From Candidatus Methylomirabilota bacterium (GTDB lineage: Bacteria > Methylomirabilota > Methylomirabilia > Rokubacteriales > CSP1-6), in contig DASYTI010000075.1 in NCBI GenBank assembly GCA_036002485.1, positions 1 through 41,968 on the forward strand: a DNA stretch of 41,968 nucleotides. Reading direction: 5' to 3'. Of the stretch, positions 1 to 7,692 are shown piece after piece. The translations under genes were made by a program, and so were the position numbers. The notes under the pieces were generated by a model. It was not told the DNA's origin, ran no database searches, and saw only the letters and a program-made list of their open reading frames with translations. Each line of letters begins with the position of its first letter. Within the stretch, counting starts at the first letter, position 1.

Positions 1-279
1 GTCCTCACCCTGCTCCCGAGGATCTTTCCGGCACGGGAGCATCTCATCCCGTCTCCCGCCGGCCTGGGTCTCGCCTGGACCTTTCACTGGTACTACGGCC
101 TGCTCTTCTTCATCGGGGCCGCCCTCGGATGGTGGGTGCAGAAGAAGCACCCGAAATTGTCGGAAGAGTTTACCTTCCCCGTGGCTTCAGGCTGGATAGC
201 CGGCGAAAGCCTGATGGGCGTCGGACTCGTCATGTGGGAAAACGGGCCCGCTCTCGCGCGCAAGCTCCTCGGTTATTGA
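1..279 (+). CDS. OPT family oligopeptide transporter, C-terminal fragment
   Basis: The window opens inside this gene, so only the last 92 residues before the TGA are present, read from base 1 without interruption. The fragment has a hydrophobic segment (WTFHWYYGLLFFIGAALGWW), a short basic loop (VQKKHPK) and a final segment containing SGWIAGESLMGVGLVMW. A conserved G-x-IAGE-x-L-x-G stretch close to the C-terminus is typical of the OPT (oligopeptide/metal-chelate) transporter family, whose members are large inner-membrane proton-coupled importers. The substrate cannot be told from this end. A different multi-spanning transporter is possible but less likely. Confidence 0.7.
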   Translation, partial: VLTLLPRIFPAREHLIPSPAGLGLAWTFHWYYGLLFFIGAALGWWVQKKHPKLSEEFTFPVASGWIAGESLMGVGLVMWENGPALARKLLGY

Positions 280-398
280 CCCATCCCTGCTGTTTCATCC
301 GCCTCTCATGGTCCTCTCATCCCGCGCGGTAAACGACTCCCCCTCCGATCCGTCCAAAGAGGTAGGAAGTCGAGAGGTCGAAAGAGGAGGAAGCAGCC

Positions 399-593
399 AT
401 GAGACGGATGATCGGATTCGCCCTCGCAGCGCTCCTGCTGGGCGGTTGTGCCGTGTACGCCGATCCGTATCCATACGCGGGCCCGCCGGTCGGAGGCGTA
501 TACGTGGCGCCGGCTCCCGTGGTGGTCGCCCCCGTCTATCGCCCGTGGTGGGGGTGGCATGGCGGATGGCATGGAGGCTGGCGCCGCGGGTAG
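399..593 (+). CDS. Small Gly/Pro/Trp-rich lipoprotein
   Basis: This 64-residue protein begins with a short basic segment and a hydrophobic stretch ending in the lipobox LLGGC, so Cys17 would be lipidated after signal peptidase II cleavage. The mature part is tiny and low in complexity: Pro/Val/Ala-rich around residues 25-45 (VAPAPVVVAPVYRP), then WWGWHGGWHGGWRRG at the end. An AGGAGG ribosome-binding site lies about eight bases before the ATG. Similar short Gly/Trp/His-rich lipoproteins are common in soil bacteria and have no known function. A strong hairpin follows the gene. It is likely a real, exported, envelope-anchored peptide of unknown role. Confidence 0.65.
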   Translation: MRRMIGFALAALLLGGCAVYADPYPYAGPPVGGVYVAPAPVVVAPVYRPWWGWHGGWHGGWRRG

Positions 594-618
594 CGTCCGG
601 CGAGGCTGAGCCAGGGAC

Positions 619-653
619 GAGGCCCCGAGCGTGCGCATGCGCTTCGGGGCCTC
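619..653. terminator. Hairpin between convergent genes
   Basis: The arms GAGGCCCCGAGCG (619-631) and CGCTTCGGGGCCTC (640-653) pair almost perfectly, with one bulged base and an eight-base loop, followed by TGCTTGT. It lies between the stops of two converging genes, 593 (+) and 668 (-), and would serve as a bidirectional terminator. The T-tract is weak. Confidence 0.6.
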
Positions 654-667
654 TGCTTGTCTGACCA

Positions 668-1246
668 TCAGTGCGGCGCGAGTGTGACCCTCCCGGTTTG
701 GGCGTCGATCGTCACGGTGAACTGATCGAGGAAATCCCGACCGAGCAGACCGTCGGCCTGACGCAGGTTGCCGTCATACGCAACGATGGCGAGCGGCCCG
801 GCTTTGGCCCCGCCAACCTCCAGCGAGGTTATCCAGACGACGTCGGCCGGGCCCGCCCCGGTGACACCGCGCACCTCGGCGCGACCGGATGCCACCACGG
901 GAATGCCAAGCCTGGACAGCGCGCCGGGCGAGACCAGCGTGCGGTCCGCGCCGGTGTCGAGCACGAGCGTGATGGGGCCGAGGCCGTTGAGGCGGGCGCT
1001 CACGATCACGGGCGAGCCTGGGGTGAAGGTGATCGTGGTGAGCGACGAGCGTTCGATCGCCGGCACCGCCGGCTGGGGCGAGGCGTAGAGCGCGCGGGCC
1101 CGCGAGCGGTACGGCGCCGGAACGCTCTCGATGCCGGTGCTGTAGTGGATAACGCCCTCATCATCGACCCAGTGATACACCTGCGCCAACGCTGATCCAG
1201 GCAGGATCAAGAGCATGCAGAGGATCGCAGCAAGCGAGAGCCGCAT
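668..1246 (-). CDS. Secreted retropepsin-like aspartic protease with DUF4124 N-terminus
   Basis: The 192-residue protein starts with a clear signal peptide (residues 1-21, ending ALA). Residues 24-50 resemble DUF4124 (YHWVDDEGVIHYS). From residue about 78 it matches the single-domain clan AA aspartic proteases (TIGR02281-like). The catalytic motif is LVLDTGADRT with Asp97, followed by the flap-side region and a second hydrophobic-Gly motif, DGLLGRDFLDQF. Such enzymes act as dimers, usually in the periplasm, and bacterial members are poorly characterised. The gene stands alone, convergent with the small lipoprotein at 399-593. The family assignment is good; the substrate is unknown. Confidence 0.82.
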   Translation of the reverse strand: MRLSLAAILCMLLILPGSALAQVYHWVDDEGVIHYSTGIESVPAPYRSRARALYASPQPAVPAIERSSLTTITFTPGSPVIVSARLNGLGPITLVLDTGADRTLVSPGALSRLGIPVVASGRAEVRGVTGAGPADVVWITSLEVGGAKAGPLAIVAYDGNLRQADGLLGRDFLDQFTVTIDAQTGRVTLAPH

Positions 1247-1501
1247 AACTGCATTATGGCACCCGTCCGACCGGGGTCAAAACTGGTCGCTGAAGGGTGA
1301 CCTCGCCTTGGTCGTCCCTAAATCCTCCCTCCGCTTGAATGGGTAACCGTGACTTCGGATGTACGACCTCCTGCTCGGTAACCGAAATTTTGATGTGATG
1401 CGGACTATTGCCACCGGCCCTGATCCCCGCTAAGATTCGTCAGCCTCGCGGCCGACTCATGCCTCGCCGCGTTCCACGCGTACCCGTGAAGGAGATGCTC
1501 T

Positions 1502-2863
1502 CTGGCTGAGCAGGCTGATCCCAAAGCGCTCGACTCGCTCATCCGCAAGGGCGAGGTGGACACCGTGCTCACGGTGTTTCCCGACGGCATGGGACGGCTC
1601 ATGGGCAAGCGCGTGGTCGGTCGGTACTTCCTCGACCACGTGCTGGAGGACGGCGTCCACGCCTGCATCTATCTCTTCACCGTCGACATGGAGATGGAGC
1701 CGCTCCCGGGCTTCACCCTGACGTCATGGGAACGTGGCTATGGCGACATGAAGATGGTGCCGGACTTGGGGACGTGGCGGCTCCTGCCGTGGCTGCCCAA
1801 GACGGCCCTCGTCTTCTGCGACGTCTACACCGAGGAAGGGAAGCCCATCGAGGAGGCGCCCCGCTGGGTGCTCAAGCGTCAGCTCGCGCGGGCCGCCCGG
1901 CGGGGCTTCACCGTCAAGACGGCCTCCGAGCTCGAGCTCTATCTGTTCCGCGAGTCCTTCGACGAGGCGCGGGCCAAGCGCTACCAGGGCCTGACGCCCG
2001 TGTCGAGCTACCTCGAGGACTACCACATCCTCCAGACGACCAAGGAAGAGCCGCTCGTGCGCGCCATTCGCAACGGCATGGAGGGGGCACGCGTGCCCGT
2101 GGAGTTCTCCAAGGGCGAGTGGGGGAAGGGCCAGGAAGAGATCAACCTCCGGTACGCCGAGGCGCTCGAGATGGCCGACCGCCACGTCCTCTACAAGCAC
2201 GGCGTCAAAGAGATCGCCTGGCAGCAGGGCAGCTCTATCACCTTCATGGCGAAATACGACATGGGGGCGGCGGGCTCGTCCTGTCATCTCCACTCCTCGG
2301 TGTGGGACAAGACGGGCCGCCGCAATCTCTTCGCGGGCCGCGGCCGGCAGGGCACGGCGCTCTTCCAGGAGTGGCTGGCGGGGCAGATGGCCATGGCGCG
2401 CGAGTTCGCCTACTTCTACGCGCCGACCATCAACGCCTACAAGCGCTATCAGGCGGGCTCCTTCGCGCCCACGCGCATCGTCGCGGGGTGGGACAACCGC
2501 ACCTGCGGCTTCCGGCTCTGTGGCGAGGGCGCCGGCTTCCGGGTGGAAAACCGCATTCCCGGAGCCGACGCCAATCCCTACCTCGCCTTCGCGGCCACCA
2601 TCGCCGCGGGACTCCACGGGATCGACAAGAAGCTCAAGCCGCCCAAGCTCTACGACGGCAATGCCTACGAGGACCCGAAGCTGGCCCAGGTGCCGAAGAC
2701 GCTTCGCGAAGCCCTCGACGCGCTCGAGCGCTCCAAAGTCGCTCGCGAGACCTTCGGCGAGACCGTGGTAAAGCACTACCTCCACCATGGCCGTCTCGAG
2801 CAGCAGGCCTTCGATCAAGCCGTCACCGACTGGGAGCTCACGAGACTGTTCGAGAGAATCTAA
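1502..2863 (+). CDS. Glutamine synthetase family protein (GlnA/PuuA-like ligase)
   Basis: This is an ATP-dependent glutamate-amine ligase of the glutamine synthetase superfamily. Visible signatures are TVFPDGMGRLMGKRVVGRYF near the N-terminus, the metal/glutamate-site Glu residues in ASELELYLF and EFSKGEWGKGQEEINLRY, the ATP-site region GSSCHLHSSVWD, and ENRIPGADANPYLAFAATIA in the C-terminal third. At about 453 residues it has the length of GS-like gamma-glutamyl-polyamine or other amine ligases, so the acceptor may not be ammonia. Start choice: no ATG or GTG lies in frame close to a ribosome-binding site. AAGGAG at 1489-1494 sits seven bases before a CTG at 1502, which gives a natural N-terminus (LAEQADPKALDSLI). 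The first conventional codon is GTG 1556. The upstream ATG 1495 terminates after four codons. An SDR gene follows after a terminator. Confidence 0.85.
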   Translation: MAEQADPKALDSLIRKGEVDTVLTVFPDGMGRLMGKRVVGRYFLDHVLEDGVHACIYLFTVDMEMEPLPGFTLTSWERGYGDMKMVPDLGTWRLLPWLPKTALVFCDVYTEEGKPIEEAPRWVLKRQLARAARRGFTVKTASELELYLFRESFDEARAKRYQGLTPVSSYLEDYHILQTTKEEPLVRAIRNGMEGARVPVEFSKGEWGKGQEEINLRYAEALEMADRHVLYKHGVKEIAWQQGSSITFMAKYDMGAAGSSCHLHSSVWDKTGRRNLFAGRGRQGTALFQEWLAGQMAMAREFAYFYAPTINAYKRYQAGSFAPTRIVAGWDNRTCGFRLCGEGAGFRVENRIPGADANPYLAFAATIAAGLHGIDKKLKPPKLYDGNAYEDPKLAQVPKTLREALDALERSKVARETFGETVVKHYLHHGRLEQQAFDQAVTDWELTRLFERI

Positions 2864-2880
2864 CTTCGCCCCTCACCCTG

Positions 2881-2915
2881 CCCTCTCCCCAGAGGGGAGA
2901 GGGATCCTTTTCTTG
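2881..2915 (+). terminator. Rho-independent terminator after the glutamine synthetase-like gene
   Basis: A perfect ten-base-pair stem, CCCTCTCCCC / GGGGAGAGGG with loop AGA (2881-2903), is followed by ATCCTTTTCTTG. A second, weaker CCTCCCCC-GGAGGGGG palindrome follows at about 2919-2939. This palindrome type recurs widely in bacterial intergenic DNA, so it may double as a repeat element. Confidence 0.7.
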
Positions 2916-2950
2916 AAACCTCCCCCCGGAGGGGGAGAGGGCCGCTGTTA

Positions 2951-2992
2951 GAGCTGAGACGCTCGCCTCGAGCGGCGAGGCGAGGCTGAGTG
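2951..2992 (+). repeat. Modular intergenic repeat, short copy (family A)
   Basis: The left module GAGCTGAGACGCT (2951-2963) and right module GCGGCGAGGCGAGGCTGAG (2972-2990) match the longer copies at 38647-38867 and 39206-39308. As in those copies, the right module ends immediately before a gene (SDR at 3027; a possible earlier ATG at 2994). Here the middle of the element is missing. Confidence 0.65.
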
Positions 2993-3026
2993 AATGAGGG
3001 GGAGAAAAGGAACGGGGAAAGCACAG

Positions 3027-3791
3027 ATGGGATCAAGGCTCAAGGGCAAGGTGGCGCTGATCACGGGCGCCGGGATGGGGATGGGTCGGGAGGCGGCCAT
3101 CCTCTTCGCCGAGGAAGGCGCGCGCGTCGTGGTCTGCGATATCAACAAGCCGGCGGCGGAGGAGACGGTGGCGCTCGTCGAGAAGACGGGTGGGCAGGGT
3201 CTCGCCGCGGTGGGCGATGTTGCCGTCGAGGAGGACGTGAAGCGGATGGTGGAGGAAGGGGCCCGCCGCTTCGGCGCCCTCCACGTCCTCTACAACAACG
3301 CGGGCGTCCTGTGGAAGGACAAGGACCGCTCGGTGCTCGAGACCGACGGCACGCAGTGGGACCGTGTCATGGCCATCAATCTCAAGAGTGTCTTCTGGGT
3401 GACCAAGCACGGCATCCCGCATCTGCAGAAGGCCGGGGGCGGCTCCATCATCCTGGTGGGTTCGGTCTCGGCCCTGGCCGGATTCACCCGCGCCCAGGAC
3501 GCGTACACGGCGGCCAAGGGCGCGCTGATCTCGCTGAACAAGTCGCTGGCCATCCAGTTCGCCAAGGATCAGATCCGCTCCAATATCATCCACCCGGGCA
3601 TCGTCGAGACCCCGCTGCAGGCGCCGTACCTCACGCCCGAGCTCAGAGCCGAGTTCAAGACGGGCATCCCGTTGGGCCGCATCGGCCAGCCTCGCGACAT
3701 CGCCTATGCTGCGCTCTTCCTGGCCTCGGACGAGTCGGCCTTCATGACGGGCGCCGAGATGGTCGTCGACGGCGGCTTCATGGCCCAATGA
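3027..3791 (+). CDS. SDR family NAD(P)-dependent oxidoreductase
   Basis: A classical short-chain dehydrogenase of 254 residues. The cofactor motif is TGAGMGMG near residue 15 (the usual TGxxxGxG), with D-I-N after the second strand suggesting NAD preference. YNNAGV is the structural NNAG motif. The catalytic Ser lies in VGSVSALAG and the catalytic pair is Tyr160/Lys164 (YTAAK). The C-terminus FMTGAEMVVDGGFMAQ is typical of 3-oxoacyl-ACP-reductase-like SDRs. An ATG at 2994 would add 11 residues without family similarity; the ATG at 3027 gives the usual start, MGSRLKGKVALITGAG. The substrate cannot be assigned. It is preceded by a copy of the family A repeat. Confidence 0.9.
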   Translation: MGSRLKGKVALITGAGMGMGREAAILFAEEGARVVVCDINKPAAEETVALVEKTGGQGLAAVGDVAVEEDVKRMVEEGARRFGALHVLYNNAGVLWKDKDRSVLETDGTQWDRVMAINLKSVFWVTKHGIPHLQKAGGGSIILVGSVSALAGFTRAQDAYTAAKGALISLNKSLAIQFAKDQIRSNIIHPGIVETPLQAPYLTPELRAEFKTGIPLGRIGQPRDIAYAALFLASDESAFMTGAEMVVDGGFMAQ

Positions 3792-3807
3792 CCCTGGAGG
3801 CTCTCTC

Positions 3808-3878
3808 ATGCTGACACGGACGCTCGCATAGCATGTCTCGCTCTGATGGCCCTCGCGCTCTGGGCGTCGCCCAAGTAA
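3808..3878 (+). pseudogene. Relic of a signal-peptide-encoding gene start
   Basis: A ribosome-binding-site-like GGAGG (3796-3800) precedes ATG 3808, which reads MLTRTLA and then a stop. One reading-frame step later the sequence continues as ACLALMALALWASPK and a TAA at 3876. Together these look like a secretory signal peptide broken by a small indel and lacking the rest of its gene. This is an inference from a very short stretch. Confidence 0.3.
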
Positions 3879-3890
3879 GGCCCGCGTAAG

Positions 3891-5813
3891 GTGACTGCGC
3901 GCGGCGCGGCCCAGCCGGCGCTCCCGTCGGGGCTCGACCTCGACGCGGGGCTCTCCCGGCTGGGCTACGCCGCCTTCCGCCCCGGCCAGCGCGAAGCCGT
4001 CGAGACGCTGCTCGCCCAGGGCCGCCTCCTTCTCGTCGCGCCCACGGGCGGCGGCAAGAGCCTCATCTACCAGCTTCCCGCCCTCCTCCTCGGCGGGACG
4101 ACCCTGGTCATCTCGCCCCTCATCGCCCTCATGCAGGATCAGGTCGAGGCCCTCAACGCGCGCGGCGTGCCCGCGACGTTTCTCGCCTCCACCGTGGAAA
4201 GCGGGGAGATGCGCGCGCGGATGGCCGCGGCCGCCCGCGGCGCCTATCGCCTCCTGTACGTCGCCCCCGAGCGCCTGACCTTCCCGGGCTTCAAGAGCGT
4301 GATCGCGGATCTCCACTGCCCGCTCGTGGCCGTGGACGAGGCCCACTGCATCAGCGAGTGGGGACACGACTTCAGGCCGGAATACCTCGAGATCGGCGCC
4401 CTCCTCGCCGAGCTCTCCGGGGCCCGGGTGCTCGCGTGCACGGCCACCGCCACCCCCGTAGTCCGCGACGAGATCCTGGCGCGACTCGGGCTGCCCGCCG
4501 ACACGCCGCAGCTCGTCCGGGGCTTCGCCCGGCCCAATCTGTCATTGCGCGCGGTGGAAGTGGAGGGCCGCCGCGACCGCGCCGAGCGCGTGGAGGCGGC
4601 CCTGGCCGAGGCGCTCGGGCGTCCGGGCGAGGGACGCGGCGCCGCCATCGTCTACGCGCCCACCCGACGCTCCGCCGAGGAGGAAGGCGCTCGGCTCGCC
4701 GGGCTGGGCTGGCGCGCGCGCGTGTACCACGCGGGGCTCTCGCCCGGGGAGCGCGATGGGGCGCAGCGCGACTTTCTCGAAGGCCGGGCCGAAGTCATCG
4801 TGGCCACCAATGCCTTCGGCATGGGCATAGACAGGGCAGATGTGCGGGCCGTCCTTCACCTGGGTCCGCCGGGCTCGCTGGAGGCGTACTACCAGGAGGT
4901 CGGGCGCGCCGGACGTGATGGCGCCCCCGCCCTCGGCCTGCTGTGCATCTCGTCGCGCGACCTGCCGTTGCGCCGCGCCCTCATCGAACGCGGGGGCGAC
5001 GGCGTCACCCCCGAGCCGGCCGTGGTCGAGCACAAGTGGGGGCTCTTCCTCGAGCTCATGCGATGGGCCGAGGGCGGCAGCTGCCGGCACGACGCCATCC
5101 TGCGCTATTTCGGCGACGAGGCCGAGACGCTTGACGGCTGCGGCCGCTGCGACGTCTGCCGCGCTCTCGTGGATCCTGGAGACGCGCACGACGCCGACGC
5201 GGTCACCCTCATCGTGCGCAAGGCGCTCTCCGGGGTGGCCCGCGTGCACGACCGCTTCGGCCTTCAGACGGCGGTGGCCCTCATCCACGGGGACGCAGAC
5301 GAGCGGCTCGCCCGAAGCGGTCTCGCGGCCACCCCCACCTTCGGCAATCTCCGCGAGCACTCGCGCGAGTGGCTCATCCGGCTGCTCCGCCGCTGCGTCA
5401 CCGCGGGCTGGGTCAGCTTCACGGGGGCGGAGCGGCCCGTGGTCACCCTCACGGAGGAGGGCCGCGCGGTGATGAAGGGCGCGCGGCCCGCGCGGCTCCT
5501 GCTTCCTGCCGTCGCCGACGCCGCGCGGGTGGCCGCCGCCCCGCGCCCGAAGCGTCGCGCCGCTCAGGACGACGAGCTCGATACCCAGGGCCAGGCCCTC
5601 TTCGAGGCGCTTCGCGCCTGGCGGCTGGCCGTCGCGCGCGAGGAGGCCATGGCGCCCTTCATGGTCGCCTCCGACCGCACGCTGAGAGACATCGCGCGGC
5701 TGCGCCCGCGGACGCTCGATGAGCTGGCCATGGCCTATGGCATAGGGCGGCACAAGGCCGATCGCTACGGCCTGGCCGTGCTGCGCGTGGTCACCGAGGC
5801 GGCCCGGCCATGA
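3891..5813 (+). CDS. recQ: ATP-dependent DNA helicase RecQ
   Basis: A 640-residue superfamily 2 helicase that unwinds DNA 3'-5' in recombination and fork repair. Motif I is APTGGGKS with Lys56; motif II is DEAH at 149-152, followed by CISEWGHDFRPEY. Motif VI is YYQEVGRAGRDG. A zinc-binding region follows with four cysteines (CRHD... GCGRCDVC), then a winged-helix RQC segment. The C-terminus (about 565-635) is an HRDC domain ending YGIGRHKADRYG. The domain order and length match full-length bacterial RecQ. The start is GTG 3891, preceded by GTAAG only, so initiation is probably weak. It overlaps no neighbour; an SDR follows 36 bases downstream, perhaps co-transcribed. Confidence 0.95.
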   Translation: MTARGAAQPALPSGLDLDAGLSRLGYAAFRPGQREAVETLLAQGRLLLVAPTGGGKSLIYQLPALLLGGTTLVISPLIALMQDQVEALNARGVPATFLASTVESGEMRARMAAAARGAYRLLYVAPERLTFPGFKSVIADLHCPLVAVDEAHCISEWGHDFRPEYLEIGALLAELSGARVLACTATATPVVRDEILARLGLPADTPQLVRGFARPNLSLRAVEVEGRRDRAERVEAALAEALGRPGEGRGAAIVYAPTRRSAEEEGARLAGLGWRARVYHAGLSPGERDGAQRDFLEGRAEVIVATNAFGMGIDRADVRAVLHLGPPGSLEAYYQEVGRAGRDGAPALGLLCISSRDLPLRRALIERGGDGVTPEPAVVEHKWGLFLELMRWAEGGSCRHDAILRYFGDEAETLDGCGRCDVCRALVDPGDAHDADAVTLIVRKALSGVARVHDRFGLQTAVALIHGDADERLARSGLAATPTFGNLREHSREWLIRLLRRCVTAGWVSFTGAERPVVTLTEEGRAVMKGARPARLLLPAVADAARVAAAPRPKRRAAQDDELDTQGQALFEALRAWRLAVAREEAMAPFMVASDRTLRDIARLRPRTLDELAMAYGIGRHKADRYGLAVLRVVTEAARP

Positions 5814-5849
5814 GCGCCATGGGCCGTCCCGCGGTCACGGGAGGCTGAG

Positions 5850-6587
5850 ATGTCCCTCGACAAGAAGACCGCGCTCGTCACGGGGGCCGCCCGAGGCATT
5901 GGGCTCAGCATCGCCTCGCGGCTGGCCGCCGACGGCGCGCGCGTGGCCGTCCTGGACCTGGATGCCGAGGCGGGGCGAGCAGCCGCGAGCAAGATCGGGG
6001 CGGGGACAATGGCCATTGCCGCCGACGTGACCAAGACCGCGGAGGTCGAATCCGCCGTGAGCCGGGTCGTCGAGCAGTGGGGCCGGCTGGACATTCTCGT
6101 CAACAACGCCGGCATCACGGGTCGCTCGTTTCCCATCTGGGAGCTGTCCGACGAGGACTGGCGGCGCGTGATCGACGTCGACCTCACGAGCGTCTTCCTG
6201 TGCTGCCGGGCCGCGGTCAAGGTCATGCTCGGCCAGGGCGCCGGCCGCATCATCAATATCGCGTCCATCGCCGGCAAGGAGGGCAACCCGACCCTGGTGC
6301 CCTACTCCACGGCCAAGGCCGGCGTCATCGGCCTGACGAAGGCGCTCGCCAAAGAAGTGTGCACCCGAGGGATCCTCGTGCACGCGGTGGCCCCCGCCGT
6401 GATCGGCACCGAGCTGCTCCAGCAGATGGAGAAGAGCACGGTGGATGTGCTCGTCTCCAAGATTCCCATGGGGCGCGTGGGCCGTCCGGACGAGGTGGCG
6501 GCGCTGGTGGCCTGGCTGGCCTCGGACGAATGCTCGTTCACGACGGGCGCGGTGCACGACCTATCCGGAGGCCGCGCCACCTACTAG
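5850..6587 (+). CDS. SDR family NAD(P)-dependent oxidoreductase
   Basis: A 245-residue classical SDR. TGAARGIG near residue 11 binds the cofactor and a D-L-D after the second strand suggests NAD(H). VNNAGI is the NNAG motif. IASIAGKEG carries the catalytic Ser, and YSTAK gives Tyr152 and Lys156. The C-terminal SFTTGAVHDLSGGRATY is the usual SDR ending (FabG-like). GGGAGGCTGAG precedes ATG 5850, a good ribosome-binding site. It differs clearly from the SDR at 3027 and is not a recent duplicate. The substrate is unknown. It is followed at once by a large palindrome. Confidence 0.9.
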   Translation: MSLDKKTALVTGAARGIGLSIASRLAADGARVAVLDLDAEAGRAAASKIGAGTMAIAADVTKTAEVESAVSRVVEQWGRLDILVNNAGITGRSFPIWELSDEDWRRVIDVDLTSVFLCCRAAVKVMLGQGAGRIINIASIAGKEGNPTLVPYSTAKAGVIGLTKALAKEVCTRGILVHAVAPAVIGTELLQQMEKSTVDVLVSKIPMGRVGRPDEVAALVAWLASDECSFTTGAVHDLSGGRATY

Positions 6588-6588
6588 C

Positions 6589-6715
6589 GCAGGCGGCTGA
6601 AAGAGGCCGATCTGCTTCGTTGGCGAGCGCCGCGGCGCCCCTCAACGTACAGAGAGTACGCCTCGGGGGCCGCGGCGCTCGCCGCCTCGCATCTCGACCT
6701 TTTTGAGCCGCCTGC
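6589..6715. repeat. Long imperfect palindrome (MITE/REP-like) in a convergent intergenic region
   Basis: Outer arms GCAGGCGGCT (6589-6598) and AGCCGCCTGC (6706-6715) pair perfectly. A middle stem pairs GGCGAGCGCCGCGGCG with CGCGGCGCTCGCC. The tip is CGTAC-AGAGA-GTACG. The whole 127 bases fold into one nested hairpin lying between the stops of two converging genes. It may terminate both transcripts, but it is far larger than a simple terminator and looks like a dispersed palindromic repeat. Confidence 0.7.
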
Positions 6716-6731
6716 GGGCTTGGAGCCGAAG

Positions 6732-7655
6732 CTATCTGCGGATGGGAGGGGCAGGTGGACGCGTGATTCTCTTGGTCAGGACCGTGGCGACGAAGTCATC
6801 GGCGACCTTGTCTATAGCCTTCTCCACGAGCGCCTGCTGCCCCTGGTAGACCGTCTTGAAGAACCACTTGCCCGCGTCGGACTCCAGGAACTCGACATAG
6901 GCACGCAGCTCGATATCGGTGGCCTCGCGATACGTGTACAGCATCTCGCGCAGGACGTCGTCGCTGACCATGTCCCGGATCTGCGCGCGAAAGACGTCGA
7001 GGGCGACCTGCGTTTGCGCTACCTCCTGGCGCTCCGGTCCGGAGAGGATCTGCTCGATGCCTCGATTCCAGCCAGTGACGGCCGCTTTCTCGGCGGCAAA
7101 GGTTCCCTCGGAGGCGCGAGAGGCCTCGTCGAGGCTGAAGATGAGCACGAGGCGATAGTCGGACGGCTGCTTGTTCTCGAGGCTGGCCAGGTAGATTTTC
7201 CGCGCCGGCGCTATCCCCGGCTCCGTGGCCGCCTGCTCGAGCCGTGTCATCTTCCGGCCCGTGGCGGAGCGATACCAGATCAGGACGCGCGTGAGGGCAT
7301 CGCCATCATAGCCTTCGAGGAGGGCCTCCCGGATGGGCCTGGCATAGGCTTCGGGTGAGAAGGCGGCGTCCAGGGTGTGGGTGAGCCACCGGCGCGCGTC
7401 ATAGTCGATGCGCCCGTCATCGTCGAGGATCTGCTTCATCCGCGCGCGGACAAGGGCCAGGTGGCTGCGTATGCCGGAGATGCGCAGGGCCTCGTCGACG
7501 CGAGCGCTCCTGTCGTCCGGCAGCACGGGCGGGGTTTTCTGCCGTGCCCGACTCTTGTCTTGAGCCTGGGCCTTGCCCGTGACATCCAGATCGGCCAATC
7601 CAAGGACAAGCAAGGCCGCGATCCAGAGGAGAGCGGAGCGACGGAGCAAGATCAT
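6732..7655 (-). CDS. Secreted DUF2059-type protein
   Basis: The start chosen (ATG complement at 7653-7655) gives a 307-residue protein with a signal peptide (MILLRRSALLWIAALLVLGLADL...AQA) and a mostly helical mature part. Two regions have the DUF2059 flavour, an alpha-helical module with E/LxxxxxFYxSxxG spacing: RVLIWYRSATGRKMTRLE near residue 145 and ELRAYVEFLESDAGKWFFK near residue 265. DUF2059 proteins are periplasmic and of unknown function. It is convergent with the SDR at 5850 and separated from it by the long palindrome. The divergent NUDIX gene upstream is on the same strand, 37 bases away, so the two may be co-transcribed. Confidence 0.7.
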   Translation of the reverse strand: MILLRRSALLWIAALLVLGLADLDVTGKAQAQDKSRARQKTPPVLPDDRSARVDEALRISGIRSHLALVRARMKQILDDDGRIDYDARRWLTHTLDAAFSPEAYARPIREALLEGYDGDALTRVLIWYRSATGRKMTRLEQAATEPGIAPARKIYLASLENKQPSDYRLVLIFSLDEASRASEGTFAAEKAAVTGWNRGIEQILSGPERQEVAQTQVALDVFRAQIRDMVSDDVLREMLYTYREATDIELRAYVEFLESDAGKWFFKTVYQGQQALVEKAIDKVADDFVATVLTKRITRPPAPPIRR

Positions 7656-7692
7656 TCCGGTGAGCCTAGCATCGTGGAGGCCCCCGGGGCAA

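Noticed and set aside
2881-2939. CRISPR-like or integron-like array from the two adjacent palindromes
   Set aside because: There are only two unequal palindromes with no spacers and a T-rich tail after the first; a terminator explains them.
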